NCBI GenBank assembly: GCA_963711505.1
Contig: CAVQEJ010000005.1
Coordinates: 186,001-250,000, forward strand
Reading direction: 5' to 3'
Source of the DNA: JAGWRA01 sp963711505
GTDB lineage: Bacteria > Acidobacteriota > Vicinamibacteria > Vicinamibacterales > CAVVIG01
DNA length: 64,000 bases
Positions 1 through 7,525 of the stretch are shown here, piece by piece. Position numbers and translations under genes: made by a program. Positions within the stretch are counted from its first letter, which is position 1, and every line of letters starts with the position of its first letter. The notes beneath the pieces were generated by a model. The model was given only the letters and a program-made list of their open reading frames with translations. It had not been told where the DNA came from and did not search any database.

Positions 1-286
1 CCAGCCGGCGCAGGATGCGATCGGTGCGCCAGTCCTTGGCCAGCTCGACCGCCGACCGCTCGAGATTGCCGCGATACTGCTCGAGCTTCGACTCGAACCG
101 CGCGAACAGCGCGAACGAGTCGGCCGCCGATCCGGCGAATCCCGCGAGGATCTTGTCGTTGTAGAGACGCCGGATCTTCCGGGCGCTCTGCTTGACCACG
201 GTCGACCCGAGCGTCACCTGCCCGTCGCCCGCCAGGACCGCATGGCCCTGATGCCTGACCGCCAGTATCGTCGTGCTGTGGAACAT
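1..286 (-). CDS. hslV: HslV, ATP-dependent protease peptidase subunit (3' end beyond window)
   Basis: This is the N-terminal 95 residues of the HslV (ClpQ) threonine peptidase, which forms the proteolytic core of the HslUV complex in the cytoplasm. The translation starts MFHSTTILAVR, so a short propeptide precedes the catalytic Thr (residue 5). It continues with GDGQVTLGSTVVK, the RRLYNDKILAGFAGS block, and ends in AVELAKDWRTDRILRRL, all typical of the family. The ATG at 286 is the only good start. No strong ribosome site precedes it. The gene runs off the left edge on the minus strand. In many bacteria hslV directly follows xerC. Here xerC is on the same strand but about 15 kb upstream, so the block 287-15448 separates the usual neighbours. 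Confidence 0.93.
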   Translation of the reverse strand, partial: MFHSTTILAVRHQGHAVLAGDGQVTLGSTVVKQSARKIRRLYNDKILAGFAGSAADSFALFARFESKLEQYRGNLERSAVELAKDWRTDRILRRL

Positions 287-482
287 GATGCTTGGAGGAA
301 GGACGGTCGCGGATCCGGTGGAAAGGGACTCGGGGGCGCGGCTCCGGCCGACTTCAGGCAGTCTATCGGCCCCCGTCGAGAGGTGTCAAGGAAACCGGAC
401 GCCGTGCGCTCCGACGGGGACAACCATCGGCCGCAGGGGCGCCCGTCCGGCCCGCAGCCCCCGCCAGCCGGGCTTCGGGAAC

Positions 483-498
483 TGGCAGGACTGTTGCT
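483..498 (+). promoter_or_regulatory. Sigma-54 (-24/-12) promoter of first PEGA gene
   Basis: TGGCAGGACTGTTGCT matches the sigma-54 consensus (TGGCAC-N5-TTGCW), with the invariant GG (484-485) and GC (496-497) separated by exactly 10 bases. It lies about 75 bases upstream of the ATG at 573. A matching site with the same flanks occurs in front of the paralogue at 1634. The rest of 287-572 shows no gene. Confidence 0.75.
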
Positions 499-572
499 CT
501 CTTCCTGACGAACCGTCCCGACGGCGGACCCGGCTGCTCGTCCGCCGGCGCGACGTTCGAAGGGTGGACATC

Positions 573-1355
573 ATGACAACTTCCAGGCTGCCAGTCGTCG
601 GCATCGTGCTCGGTGCCTTTCTGGCGGCAGGTGTGCCCGCCATCGCGGCGGGCGCGTCCGCGCAGGCGATCCGCCGTGGCCCCGGAGTGAGTCGCGACGG
701 CCGCGCGGCACCGCCGCCGAGTGCGGGCCGTGTGGAACGTGCGCTCGCCATCGCCCGCGAGAACGCCCCGGCGCCGCCGCCGCCCTCATCGCCACCGCCG
801 TCCGAAGGCGGACAGGCCGTGCCGCGCCACCCCGGCGCCGCGCCGGCCCCGCCGCCCCCGTCGACCGCCCGGCCGCGCTCGCCGAGCGGCGGGTCTGAAG
901 GCACGGCCATGCCGCGGCCGGAAGGACAGCGGCCGCGCGTGTACGAGCGCGACCGCGACCGCGACCACCGGCCCTACGGCTACTACTACCCGTACGCCGG
1001 GGTCGGCCTGGGCTACTTCTATCCGTACTGGTGGTCGTACCCGAGCCTCTGGTCGCCCGGCTACTACGGGGACTACTACGATCCCTACGCCGGCGGGTAC
1101 GCGTCCGGCTACGCCCCCGAGGAATCGAGCGGCATCCATCTCAAGATGAAGCCGCGGGAGGCGTCCGTCTACGTCGACGGCTACTACGTCGGCACCGTGA
1201 ACGACTTCGACGGCATCTTCCAGAAGCTGAAGGTCGATCCCGGGCCGCACCGCATCGAAGTGCGCGAGCCCGGATACGCGCCGGTCAGCTTCAACGTGGA
1301 TCTGCAGCCCGGCCAGACGATCACCTACAAGGGCGACCTCGAGAAGCGACCCTGA
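573..1355 (+). CDS. Exported PEGA-domain protein, copy 1
   Basis: This is a 260-residue secreted or envelope protein of unknown function. Residues 1 to about 28 form a signal peptide ending AAGASA. Residues 40-115 are a Pro/Ala/Ser-rich linker, residues 115-180 a Tyr/Gly/Trp-rich segment, and residues 185-258 a PEGA domain (VYVDGYYVGTVNDFDG, then GPHRIEVREPGY and PGQTITYKG). PEGA domains are small beta-sandwiches of about 70 residues found in surface-layer and envelope proteins. The start at 573 is chosen because the signal peptide begins there and it sits 5-6 bases after a GGGTGG-type ribosome site. The reading frame stays open upstream to 273 but that part is not protein-like. The paralogue at 1734 has the same domain, leader and promoter. 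Confidence 0.85.
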   Translation: MTTSRLPVVGIVLGAFLAAGVPAIAAGASAQAIRRGPGVSRDGRAAPPPSAGRVERALAIARENAPAPPPPSSPPPSEGGQAVPRHPGAAPAPPPPSTARPRSPSGGSEGTAMPRPEGQRPRVYERDRDRDHRPYGYYYPYAGVGLGYFYPYWWSYPSLWSPGYYGDYYDPYAGGYASGYAPEESSGIHLKMKPREASVYVDGYYVGTVNDFDGIFQKLKVDPGPHRIEVREPGYAPVSFNVDLQPGQTITYKGDLEKRP

Positions 1356-1385
1356 ACCCGGGGCAGTCCAGGATCCCAACGCGTG

Positions 1386-1422
1386 TGAGGGCATGACGGC
1401 GCGAGACGTCGTCATGCCCTCA
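1386..1422 (+). terminator. Hairpin after PEGA copy 1
   Basis: Perfect 13-bp inverted repeat TGAGGGCATGACG (1386-1398) and its complement (1410-1422) with an 11-base loop, 31 bases after the stop codon. There is no T-tract. It corresponds in position to the hairpin at 2387-2417 after the paralogue. Confidence 0.6.
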
Positions 1423-1539
1423 CCCTCACCCCGCCTCCTCAACCTCATCGCCGTCTCGGGCCGCCGCGAGGGCATCGTTGACGTGATCGTGCCGACGACC
1501 TCACCGCGACTGGCGCTCGTCACGCGCTGCGCGTCGTGG
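1414..1539 (+). pseudogene. Remnant of small membrane-protein gene (copy of 2412-2822)
   Basis: The frame from the ATG at 1414 begins MPSPSPRLLNLIAVSG, which aligns with MPSSASPRLLSLVAAVSG at the start of the intact gene at 2412. Similarity continues weakly for about 40 codons (region TTSPRLALVTR against TARPWLAHVF) and then disappears. Both copies sit in the same place, with the start codon inside the 3' arm of the post-PEGA hairpin. I read this as the decayed downstream gene of the first unit of a tandem duplication. The rest of the 378-base gap 1356-1733 holds only the hairpin, this remnant and the sigma-54 promoter at 1634. Confidence 0.6.
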
Positions 1540-1633
1540 AGGGGCCGGCGTCCGCCGATGTGCCTCGCCAGCGGGAATGCCGGCGGCGAACGGATGGGCC
1601 CCGGGCGCGGTCGGCCGTGGGAAACCCGCCGTC

Positions 1634-1649
1634 TGGCAAGCGTGTTGCT
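1634..1649 (+). promoter_or_regulatory. Sigma-54 (-24/-12) promoter of second PEGA gene
   Basis: TGGCAAGCGTGTTGCT has the invariant GG (1635-1636) and GC (1647-1648) with 10 bases between. It stands 85 bases upstream of the ATG at 1734. The following leader GACGTTCGAAGGGTGG (1711-1726) is identical to 552-567 in front of copy 1, so promoter and ribosome site were duplicated together. Confidence 0.78.
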
Positions 1650-1733
1650 CTCTCCCTGGGTGAACGCCGCTTCCGGCCGGCCTTCGCACGCCAACCGACC
1701 GCTCGCATCAGACGTTCGAAGGGTGGTCAATCC

Positions 1734-2378
1734 ATGAAGAAGTTCAAGCTCGCAGTCATCGGTGCCGGGCTGGGGCTGTTCGCAGCGGCCGGGCTGCCGG
1801 CCTTCGCCGAGGTGACACCGCGGAACCCGATCGTCATGGACGCGGCACATCCGGCGATCCACAGCGTCGCCGGGCTCTTCCGCACCGGCCATGCCGCGCA
1901 GCAGGCCGTCCCGCGCGATCGGGACGCCTCGGCGGTAACGAGCACACTCGAGCGCGGATATCCCGGCAGCACCGACGCCGGCCCGGCCGTCCGCCGCGTC
2001 GACGATCATCACGATCATGGCGAGGACCACGACCGTGGCGATGGCGGGTGGTTCGGTAACCCATTCTGGGCCGACGGCGGGTGGGGCCCTGGATGGGGCT
2101 GGGGGCCGTACGGCTACTCCACCTACGGCTACTACGCGGTTCCCGAATCGGGCGGCATTCACGTCAAGGTGAAGCCGAAGACGGCGTCGGTCTTCGTCGA
2201 CGGGTACTACGTCGGCGTGGTCAACGACTTCAACGGCTTCTTCCAGGAGCTGAAGCTCGCGCCCGGGCCGCATCGGATCGAAATCCGCCGGAAGGGCTAC
2301 GCGCCGATCACGTTCAACGTGAAGACCAAGCCCGGCCAGACGATCACCTACAAGGGCTCGATGCACAAGCTCCCGTAA
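1734..2378 (+). CDS. Exported PEGA-domain protein, copy 2
   Basis: This is a 214-residue paralogue of the protein at 573. A clean signal peptide (MKKFKLAV, hydrophobic core, AAGLPAFA) covers residues 1 to about 24. A variable His/Asp-rich stretch (DDHHDHGEDHDRGDG, around residue 85) follows, then a Trp/Gly segment (about 100-125). A C-terminal PEGA domain occupies about residues 140-212, with VFVDGYYVGVVNDFNG, GPHRIEIRRKGY and PGQTITYKGSMHKLP. Copy 1 has a long Pro-rich linker instead of the His/Asp tract, so the two share the export signal and PEGA domain but differ in between. The His/Asp tract could bind divalent metal, which is only a suggestion. Start set by the ribosome site GAAGGGTGG and signal peptide. 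Confidence 0.87.
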   Translation: MKKFKLAVIGAGLGLFAAAGLPAFAEVTPRNPIVMDAAHPAIHSVAGLFRTGHAAQQAVPRDRDASAVTSTLERGYPGSTDAGPAVRRVDDHHDHGEDHDRGDGGWFGNPFWADGGWGPGWGWGPYGYSTYGYYAVPESGGIHVKVKPKTASVFVDGYYVGVVNDFNGFFQELKLAPGPHRIEIRRKGYAPITFNVKTKPGQTITYKGSMHKLP

Positions 2379-2386
2379 CCGGGAGC

Positions 2387-2417
2387 GGGCATGGCGGCGT
2401 AGAATGCCGCCATGCCC
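2387..2417 (+). terminator. Perfect 12-bp hairpin overlapping the next start codon
   Basis: GGGCATGGCGGC (2387-2398), 7-base loop, and perfect complement (2406-2417). It begins 9 bases after the PEGA copy 2 stop codon. The ATG of the downstream gene (2412) lies in the 3' arm, so the structure could end transcription or hide the start codon from ribosomes. Confidence 0.6.
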
Positions 2418-2822
2418 TCCTCTGCGTCCCCTCGCCTCCTCAGTCTCGTCGCCGCCGTGTCGGGCATCTACGACGGTGGGGTCGGCCTCGTCATGCTGAC
2501 CGCGCGTCCGTGGCTCGCCCACGTCTTCGCGGTGCCGCTGCCGCAGCCGCCGATCCACGCCGACCTGAACGGCGTCTTCCTGCTCGCCGTCGCGCTCGGC
2601 TACCTGCTGCCGTACTCGGCGCCGCAGCGCTACCGGGGCTATCTGTGGGTGATGGGACCGTTCCTGAAGGGAGCCGGAGCGCTCGCGTTCGTCCTCGACC
2701 ACTTCCTGCGGCACTCGCCGGCGGCATTCCTGCTGTTTGCCGCCTCGGACGGTGCGCTGGCGCTCGTCACGCTCTGGGCGCTGTGGAGAGTGCCGCCGTC
2801 CGCCGATTGGCGCGCTGCATGA
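2412..2822 (+). CDS. Small integral membrane protein of unknown function
   Basis: 136 residues with about four hydrophobic segments: near residues 8-30 (LSLVAAVSGIYDGGVGLVML), 50-68 (NGVFLLAVALGYLLP), 78-98 (LWVMGPFLKGAGALAFVL) and 103-125 (AAFLLFAASDGALALVTLWAL). I do not recognise the family. The start codon at 2412 lies in the hairpin that follows the PEGA gene, so translation is probably coupled to or limited by that structure. The last 56 bases overlap the convergent permease gene. A degenerate copy of its 5' end is at 1414-1539. Confidence 0.7.
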   Translation: MPSSASPRLLSLVAAVSGIYDGGVGLVMLTARPWLAHVFAVPLPQPPIHADLNGVFLLAVALGYLLPYSAPQRYRGYLWVMGPFLKGAGALAFVLDHFLRHSPAAFLLFAASDGALALVTLWALWRVPPSADWRAA

Positions 2823-4089
2823 TCCGGTAGACGGGCACGCCCGCCGCAATCACCGCCAGTCCTGCCGCCGACGGCCACGGGTTCTCGAGGATCGCGTTCA
2901 GCACGATGGCGAGACTGGCCAGCGCGAAGACCGCGGGCGCGACCGGATATCCCCACGCCCGGAACGGACGCGGCTCGTCCGGCCGCTTCCGGCGCAGCAC
3001 GAACAACGAGCAGACCGCCACGCCGGAGAACAGCACGACGGCGAAGCCCGTGTAGGTGAGGAGCTGTTCGAACGTGCCCGACAGCACGAGCAGGCCGCTC
3101 CAGAGCGCCTGGGCCACGATGGCGGCCACCGGCGTGCGGTAGCCGGCGTGCACCTTCGCGGCGCTGGGGAAGAACAGGCCGTCGCGCGCCATCGCGAAGT
3201 AGACGCGCGGCCCCGCCAGCACCATGGCGCTCAGGCTGCCCAGGATGATGACGAGCGCGAGCAGGCCGACGACGGTCGCTGCGGCGCCCCCCATCAGCTG
3301 CGCGGCCACCGTCTCGCCGACCTTGATCGTCCCGGCGAAGTCGGCGATCGGGAGCGCGTACACGTAGAGCGCATTCAACCCCACGAAGATCACGACGACG
3401 ACGAGCGTGCCGAGCACCAGCGCGCGCGGGACGTTGCGGCCCGGGTCGCGCACTTCCTCCGCGACGTAGGCCGCGGCGTTCCACCCGCTGTAGCTGAACA
3501 TCACCGGAATCATCGCCAGCATCCAGCCCGACGCCCGCACGCCGGCGCCGCCCGCGTGGAAGTGGGCGACGGATCCGCCGCCGAGGGCGAAGCCGAGCGC
3601 GATGAAGACGAGCAGCGCCGCCACCTTCACGCCGGCCAGCGCATTCTGCACGAGCCGGCCGGGGCCGAGCCCGCGCAGGTGGACCACCGTCAGCCCCGCG
3701 ATCGCCGCCAGCGCCACGAGGGCCTGCGGGGACACGGCCAGGGTGAGGGGACCGAGCGACAGGGCGACGATCGGCCGCGCGTCGCCGGCGGCCGGGATGA
3801 AGCGGCCCAGATAGGCGGCGGCGCCCACGGCCCCGGCGGCAATGGCTCCCGAGAAACCGGCCACGAACGAGGTCCAGCCGGTGAGGAAGGCGGCCAGCGG
3901 GCCGAAGCTCTCGCGCAGGTAGACGTACTCACCGCCCGCGCGGGGACGCAGCGCCGCCAGTTCCGCGTACGCCATCGCGCCCGAGAAGGCGAGCAGGCCG
4001 CCGACCATCCAGACGGAGAGGATCGCGATCGGGTGGGGCACCATCTGCGCGACGAAGCCGGGGGTCGTGAAGATCCCCACTCCAATCAC
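2767..4089 (-). CDS. APC-family amino acid permease
   Basis: 440+ residues of an amino acid-polyamine-organocation transporter with about 12 membrane spans. The first span carries the substrate-binding GVGIFTTPGF (family pattern G-x-G-I-F), and YAELAALRPRAGGEYVYL follows the second. The first in-frame start is GTG at 4089, but conserved N-terminal residues continue upstream (GPVDAAAIVISNVIGVGIF is encoded to about 4135, and the frame stays similar to about 4165). No acceptable start codon exists there. The true start is therefore lost, probably to a sequencing error like those seen elsewhere in this window. It follows a hairpin after the lipoprotein gene. Substrate cannot be told from sequence alone. 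Confidence 0.85.
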   Translation of the reverse strand: MIGVGIFTTPGFVAQMVPHPIAILSVWMVGGLLAFSGAMAYAELAALRPRAGGEYVYLRESFGPLAAFLTGWTSFVAGFSGAIAAGAVGAAAYLGRFIPAAGDARPIVALSLGPLTLAVSPQALVALAAIAGLTVVHLRGLGPGRLVQNALAGVKVAALLVFIALGFALGGGSVAHFHAGGAGVRASGWMLAMIPVMFSYSGWNAAAYVAEEVRDPGRNVPRALVLGTLVVVVIFVGLNALYVYALPIADFAGTIKVGETVAAQLMGGAAATVVGLLALVIILGSLSAMVLAGPRVYFAMARDGLFFPSAAKVHAGYRTPVAAIVAQALWSGLLVLSGTFEQLLTYTGFAVVLFSGVAVCSLFVLRRKRPDEPRPFRAWGYPVAPAVFALASLAIVLNAILENPWPSAAGLAVIAAGVPVYRIMQRANRRTAALSTAPRA

Positions 4090-4180
4090 GTTGGAGATGA
4101 CGATGGCCGCCGCATCGACGGGGCCGAGACGGCGATCGAGCGTGGGAGAGGACGCGATGACCGGCCCCCCGCGGAAGAAG

Positions 4181-4216
4181 ACGGCGCGGCCGCGCCGCGT
4201 GGGGCGCGGCGGCCGT
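4181..4216 (-). terminator. GC-rich hairpin after lipoprotein gene
   Basis: ACGGC at 4181-4185 pairs with GCCGT at 4212-4216, with GGCCGCGCC / GGCGCGGC-type pairing inside. On the minus strand the hairpin is followed by CTTCTTCC. It lies between the lipoprotein stop (4231) and the permease, and probably ends the sigma/anti-sigma/lipoprotein operon. Confidence 0.5.
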
Positions 4217-4230
4217 CGTGACGGGTGACG

Positions 4231-4743
4231 CTACTTCGGCAACAGGACCCGCTTGACCGGAAACTCGCCCAGCTTCGTCCACTGGGCCGATCCGTACTTG
4301 GCGAACAGGGTCACCTGCGCGTCGACGAACAGATGATTCTGCAGCATCTGCTCGGGCTGTTCGGTGCCCGTGTAGCCCAGCGGTGAATGCAGCGCGACCG
4401 GGGGCGTCGTGACGCCGCTCTTCAGCCCGTCGGAACCGCCGACGCTGTTGAACGCCGTGCCCCATTCCTCGGTCTCGCCCACGCGCTTGTACACGGCGTT
4501 GACCTGGAGGCTGCCGAGCGGCACGTCCGCCTGGTTGGTGAGGGTGAAGGCGATGCCGGGAACCAGCTTGTTCTTGCCGTCGACGACCCCGTCGTTGTAC
4601 CAGCCGGTGGTCACGTTCCCCACCTTGAGGTTCTTCTGCAGATCGACCGGGGTCCCGCCGCACGACACGGCCGTCAGCGCGATCAGGCCGGCGGCGCTCC
4701 CGAGCACCAGAGTCCGGATCCATGTGAGCTGCATGGACCCCAT
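4231..4743 (-). CDS. Lipoprotein of unknown function
   Basis: 170 residues. The N-terminus MGSMQLTWIRTLVLGSAAG is followed by a hydrophobic run and the lipobox TAVSC (Cys28), so the mature protein is probably membrane-anchored. The body reads as a beta-rich domain with NVTTGWYNDG, FTLTNQADVPLGSLQVNAVYKR and LGYTGTEQPEQML. This resembles proteins that describe 'additional' conserved residues between paralogues rather than an enzyme, and I see no catalytic motif. The start is either ATG 4743 or ATG 4734. It begins 14 bases after the stop of the exported protein upstream, so it is last in a four-gene operon led by the sigma factor. Confidence 0.75.
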   Translation of the reverse strand: MGSMQLTWIRTLVLGSAAGLIALTAVSCGGTPVDLQKNLKVGNVTTGWYNDGVVDGKNKLVPGIAFTLTNQADVPLGSLQVNAVYKRVGETEEWGTAFNSVGGSDGLKSGVTTPPVALHSPLGYTGTEQPEQMLQNHLFVDAQVTLFAKYGSAQWTKLGEFPVKRVLLPK

Positions 4744-4757
4744 TGTAGTGCATTCAT

Positions 4758-5723
4758 TCAGTACCGCCGCACCTCGATCCGCTTGATCGCCTCGGTCCGG
4801 CTGATCCGGCCCGTCCGGAACGCCCGGAGGTCGCGCCCGCTGATCCGCAGCGTCAGGGAGCGGACGTCGGAGCCGTCGCCGGGCGCCAGCCTGGTCGGAT
4901 CCTCGTCGTCGCGGGCCGCCACCGTGAGCCACTCGTGGTCACCGACGTCGAGCGGGCCACCGTAGTCCAGCATCGCCTCGATCAGGGACTTGCGGACCTC
5001 GTCCAAATAGGCCGACTCGGGGTCCTGCAGCAGCGCAGCCCGGTCCCCGGCCGATGGAGCGGCCGCCGACGGAGCCGGCGGGGGCGTCGTCGCCGCCATG
5101 GCCGGCGACGAGGTGGCCGTGGTCGCTGCCGAAACCGTCGAGGGGGACGAGCCGGCGGGGCGAGTCCGTCCGGCGACCGCCGGAGCGGCGGCCTCGGAGG
5201 GCAGCATCGGTCCCATCTGCTGCTCCACCTGCTGCAGGGCCTCCTCCAGCGACTGCCGCATGCTCCGATCGCCCACCGACCGAACGTGCTGGCGCAGCTC
5301 GGCGAGCGCGCTGGCCAGCGTCGGATCGGGACGGTCGAGCATCTGGAAGCTCCACGCGATGCTGCGCCGCAGCGCCGGGACCTCGACATCGAAGAAGACG
5401 CCGTAGTCGGGCAGCCGGAACCCGCGGGCGCGGGCCATGCCGGCCAGCACCACCATGTTGGGCATGACGGCCCGGATGCGGTGCGTCATGATCTCGGCGC
5501 CGTGGTCCACGGCGCGCTGCAGCACCGCCTCCATGACGAAGATCTGATAGCGCGCCTGCTGCGACTGCGCCGTCTCGGCCTGCGGGGCCGGCGGCGCCGC
5601 GGCCGGCGGTGCCGGCGCCTGCGCGTACGCGCGGCCGCCCCCCGCCAGCGGGATCATCAGCAGCGTCACTGCCATCATCCTGCCCGTCGGTCCGAGTGCC
5701 CACGAACACGCTGAAGCCTTCAC
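4758..5723 (-). CDS. Exported protein of unknown function in sigma-factor operon
   Basis: About 321 residues from GTG 5723, which has GGGGAGGA eight bases upstream; an earlier GTG at 5744 lacks such a site. A signal peptide (WALGPTGRMMAVTLLMIPLA, cleavage after AYAQA) shows export. Residues 30-150 are helical (QQARYQIFVMEAVLQRAVDHG, FDVEVPALRRSIAWSFQML), residues 160-225 a Pro/Ala/Ser-rich linker, and residues 225-320 a second helical part (YLDEVRKSLIEAMLDYGGPL). I do not recognise the family. It lies 34 bases after the anti-sigma gene and 14 bases before a lipoprotein gene, so it is probably an envelope target or partner of the sigma system. Confidence 0.75.
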   Translation of the reverse strand: MKASACSWALGPTGRMMAVTLLMIPLAGGGRAYAQAPAPPAAAPPAPQAETAQSQQARYQIFVMEAVLQRAVDHGAEIMTHRIRAVMPNMVVLAGMARARGFRLPDYGVFFDVEVPALRRSIAWSFQMLDRPDPTLASALAELRQHVRSVGDRSMRQSLEEALQQVEQQMGPMLPSEAAAPAVAGRTRPAGSSPSTVSAATTATSSPAMAATTPPPAPSAAAPSAGDRAALLQDPESAYLDEVRKSLIEAMLDYGGPLDVGDHEWLTVAARDDEDPTRLAPGDGSDVRSLTLRISGRDLRAFRTGRISRTEAIKRIEVRRY

Positions 5724-5757
5724 GGTCCTGTCCTCCCCGTTCACCGGGAAATCCGCG

Positions 5758-6535
5758 TCACTGCGGGCGCTGCTGCGCGACCCGCACGAGGTAGTTCCAC
5801 AACTCCCGCTGCTGCGCCACGGCGGCTCCCGTCGTCCCTTCGATCTGCCCCAGGTTCTGATCGATCCGGACGAGGTCGGCCCGCCGCTGGTATTCCATGT
5901 CCTTCATCGCCTGCGTCAGCCGCAGCGCCAGCTCGCGGCGCTGCCGCTGCTCGCTGTCCCGCACCATCGCCTGCATGCGCCGCAGCATGGCCGCCTGGTC
6001 GGCCGGCGACGACGGCCGTCGTCCCGGAGGCCGACGAGGCCGGCTGGGTGGAGACCTGCGACTTCAGCTCCTTCTGCACGCGCGCCTCGAAGGCGTCGAA
6101 CGCCGGCTGCCAGGGCGCCACAGCGGCCGCCGCGGTGCGGCCCGACGCGGGCGGCGCGGCGCTGCGGGCCTGCGCCGCAACCGGCCAGCCGGTCCGGACG
6201 ACCAGTCCCCGCGCGTCGTACCGGACCTCCACGTGCGCCACGGCGGTCGCCGTGGCCAGCACGAGGATGGCCGCCGCCGCCTGCAGCGGCACGCGCCAGG
6301 TCACCCACCAGGGGGCCTCCGCCATCCGGGGCACGACGACGAAGCCCGGCTCGCGCTCGGGCGGCGCCCACTGCGTGAGCTGGCGGCGCACGCCCTGCAG
6401 CGCGTCGAACTCGTCACGGCAGGATGCGCACCCGCTCAGGTGCGCCTCCACCCGCGCGCGCTCGTCGGCGTCGCATTCGTCGTAGAGGTACGCAATCAAC
6501 TGTTCCCGATCGTGGACCGCATCGTGCTGAGTCAT
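5758..6535 (-). CDS. Anti-sigma factor, zinc-finger type (frameshifted near 6003)
   Basis: Transmembrane anti-sigma factor predicted to hold the adjacent ECF sigma factor at the membrane. The N-terminal cytoplasmic zinc-finger has HLSGCASC (His-x3-Cys-x2-Cys, around residues 31-38). One membrane span follows (VPLQAAAAILVLATATAVAHV, about 82-102), then a periplasmic part ending in a helical segment (MLRRMQAMVRDSEQRQRREL to the end, RVAQQRPQ). The reading frame changes near 6003 in a GGCCGGC context: residues up to TAVVA are in one frame and ADQAAMLRRM onward in another. Reconstructed length is about 258 residues. Its ATG overlaps the sigma factor stop (ATGA), so the two are translationally coupled. 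Confidence 0.82.
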
Positions 6536-7167
6536 GATGTTCTCGATGGCTTCGGCGAACGGTCGGCGTCACCGGCGCCGCCGTGCCGGGCGAGCTCCCG
6601 TCGGAGGACGGTGAGCCCCTGATAGAGCCGGGTCTTCACGGTGCTGAGCGGACAGCCGACCAGTGTCGCGATCTCCTGGAACGTCAGGCCGTGGTACTCC
6701 TTCAGGATGATGGCGGTGCGCTGCTCCTCGGGCAGCACGGCCATCGCCCGCGCGACGCGCCGGCTCAAGTCGTGCCGCGCGACCAGGTCTTCAATCGACT
6801 CGGACGGCTCGCGCGCCGACGCGAGATCGAACAGGTCGACCCCTTCGGGGGCCTGCACCACCGGCGCACGGCGTTCCCGCCGGATCCAGTCGCGGCAGAG
6901 GTTCAGCGCAATCCGGTAGAGCCACGACGAGAACTTCGACTGTCCGCGGAAGCCGCTGAGAGCGCGGAACGCCCGGAGGAACGTTTCCTGACAGACGTCG
7001 CGCGCGTCCTCTTCGCGGCCGATCACCCGGTACGCCAGGGCATAGATCGGCCGTTCCCAGCGCACGATGAGCTGGTTGAAGCTCTCGGCGTCCCCGCGCA
7101 TCGAGTGCGCGACGAGCTCCTCGTCGGTCCACGTCGCGCGCAGCGCGGCGGAATCGTCTCGCGGCAT
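6532..7167 (-). CDS. ECF-type RNA polymerase sigma factor
   Basis: 211 residues. Region 2 (about 20-90) has DAESFNQLIVRWERPIYALAY, DVCQETFLRAFRAL and FSSWLYRIALNLCRDWIRRER. Region 4 (about 140-195) has LPEEQRTAIILKEYHGLTFQEIA and STVKTRLYQGLTVLRREL, a typical helix-turn-helix. It redirects RNA polymerase to envelope-stress-type promoters and is controlled by the anti-sigma gene that overlaps its stop codon by four bases. ATG 7167 (MPRDDSAAL) is the start that fits family length. The frame stays open to 7824 but the extra part is low-complexity and overlaps the divergent kinase gene. Confidence 0.9.
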   Translation of the reverse strand: MPRDDSAALRATWTDEELVAHSMRGDAESFNQLIVRWERPIYALAYRVIGREEDARDVCQETFLRAFRALSGFRGQSKFSSWLYRIALNLCRDWIRRERRAPVVQAPEGVDLFDLASAREPSESIEDLVARHDLSRRVARAMAVLPEEQRTAIILKEYHGLTFQEIATLVGCPLSTVKTRLYQGLTVLRRELARHGGAGDADRSPKPSRTS

Positions 7168-7525
7168 TGAGTCGCGTTTTCTGGTCGGTTTCCCGCGAAC
7201 CAGCCCGGGCGCGGGCGCGGAACCTGACCTGTTCGCTCTTAAGACGGTCGAATTCCCGCCACAGTCGGGACACGGCCGGAACTGCAGCGGCAGGCGTGGG
7301 TCGGGGGCTGGGCTCCTCCCAGCATAAACCATGGCAGCGGCGGCAGATGGAGCCGGCGCCGCCGTGGCCGGGCGCGGCGCGGTGCCCGGCACGAACGGCA
7401 ATCCGCGAAACGGGTTGGTCGCCCTGCACTGCCTGACGTAGAATCGCCCGTTGCCGCGTCGCGCCAGCACGGCCGGGCGGCGGCAGCCGACCGCCGCGGC
7501 CGCAACCGCACATTGCCTGGCGCTC
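7168..7525. other. Divergent intergenic region, sigma factor / kinase
   Basis: 358 bases between divergent genes. The only feature I can support is the sigma-70-type promoter at 7415-7444 reading right. The minus-strand frame here encodes low-complexity sequence with one CPDCGG motif and no ribosome site, and I do not call it a gene. Confidence 0.5.
7415..7444 (+). promoter_or_regulatory. Sigma-70-type promoter of histidine kinase operon
   Basis: TTGGTC (7415-7420), 18-base spacer, TAGAAT (7439-7444). Transcription would start near 7451, about 75 bases before the kinase ATG. Confidence 0.5.

Noticed and set aside
786..2849. 687-residue minus-strand open frame across the PEGA duplication
   Set aside because: It is the antisense shadow of two real plus-strand genes; its composition is Arg/Gly/Val-rich with no domain, and the plus-strand genes have signal peptides, PEGA domains, ribosome sites and promoters.
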